Shown: positions 63,991 to 64,000 of the stretch, in pieces
Position numbering within the stretch: position 1 is the first letter of the stretch
Layout of the letters: each line of letters opens with the position of its first letter
Assembly: GCA_016719755.1 (NCBI GenBank)
Contig: JADJYM010000016.1
Coordinates: 124,001-188,000, forward strand
From: Novosphingobium sp.
GTDB lineage: Bacteria; Pseudomonadota; Alphaproteobacteria; Sphingomonadales; Sphingomonadaceae
Reading direction: 5' to 3'
Length of the DNA stretch: 64,000 nt
Position numbers and translations under genes: made by a program
The notes under the pieces: generated by a model
What the model was told of the DNA's origin: nothing
The model's database searches: none
What the model saw: only the letters and a program-made list of their open reading frames with translations

Positions 63991-64000
63991 CCTTGCTCTC

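Noticed and set aside
1-64000. Transposase, integrase, phage or tRNA-flanked island boundaries
   Set aside because: No such genes, no tRNA and no long direct repeats were seen, so the region cannot be called a mobile island from this window.

Overview
The window is a GC-rich, densely packed catabolic region with the look of a sphingomonad (Novosphingobium/Sphingobium-like alphaproteobacterium). That assignment is an inference. It rests on TonB-dependent receptors of the sphingomonad type, two P450s close to the CYP101 (P450cam) family that is expanded in Novosphingobium, and a great redundancy of SDR, acyl-CoA dehydrogenase and crotonase paralogues. No rRNA, tRNA, CRISPR array, transposase or plasmid function was seen.

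Layout. 0-7.3 kb: end of a NUDIX-like gene, a complete TonB receptor, an MFS transporter, a nitronate-monooxygenase-like flavoprotein, an AraC/GlxA regulator and a divergent PhyH dioxygenase. 7.3-13.5 kb (minus): a seven-gene operon of an acyl-CoA dehydrogenase pair, a thioesterase-like protein and four SDRs, divergent from an unusual GntR regulator with two winged-helix domains. 14.7-21.2 kb: an EthD-like gene and a plus-strand operon of enoyl-CoA hydratase, acyl-CoA dehydrogenase pair, DHA2-type exporter and OYE-type reductase. 21.2-24.9 kb (minus): a third acyl-CoA dehydrogenase pair with a hydratase and a SnoaL-like protein. 25.0-32.2 kb (plus): aldehyde dehydrogenase, CYP101-like P450, family VIII esterase, second P450, rubredoxin, GMC oxidoreductase and a truncated SDR. 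32.2-35.4 kb (minus): thiamine-dependent E1 alpha and beta with a stand-alone lipoyl domain, then a GntR/FCD regulator. 35.5-39.1 kb (plus): Rieske oxygenase, 3-ketosteroid-dehydrogenase-like flavoprotein and SnoaL-like protein. 39.2-52.8 kb: SDRs, a second ALDH/GMC module, three AMP-forming acyl-CoA ligases, a third P450, a MaoC-type hydratase and a crotonase. 52.8-54.1 kb: a graveyard of an arylsulfatase tail, a fragmented TonB receptor with poly-G tracts, and an unassigned C-terminus. 54.1-64 kb: crotonases, a metallo-beta-lactamase lactonase-like protein, SDRs, a second nitronate-monooxygenase-like protein, an acyl-CoA dehydrogenase, an HCCA-isomerase-like protein, a thioesterase and a type I Baeyer-Villiger-like monooxygenase.

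How it fits together (inference). The receptor and transporters would take up a hydrophobic substrate. P450s, GMC alcohol oxidoreductases and aldehyde dehydrogenases would oxidise a terminal methyl group to a carboxylate. Ligases, three heteromeric-type acyl-CoA dehydrogenase pairs and many hydratases would shorten the side chain. The Rieske/KSTD-like/SnoaL operon, the OYE, the BVMO and the nitronate-monooxygenase-like enzymes would attack rings. This enzyme set suits a steroid-like or terpenoid compound, but the sequence alone does not name the substrate. No thiolase, classical 3-hydroxyacyl-CoA dehydrogenase, IpdAB-type CoA transferase, ferredoxin or ferredoxin reductase is present, so the pathway must be completed elsewhere.

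Regulatory DNA is unusually legible: a TGGTATAC site at two divergent promoters, a TTAA-N6-TAGATGTTT element before the receptor and one flavoprotein gene, a perfect 10-bp inverted repeat before the E1 operon, and a 17-bp tandem repeat before a ligase gene.
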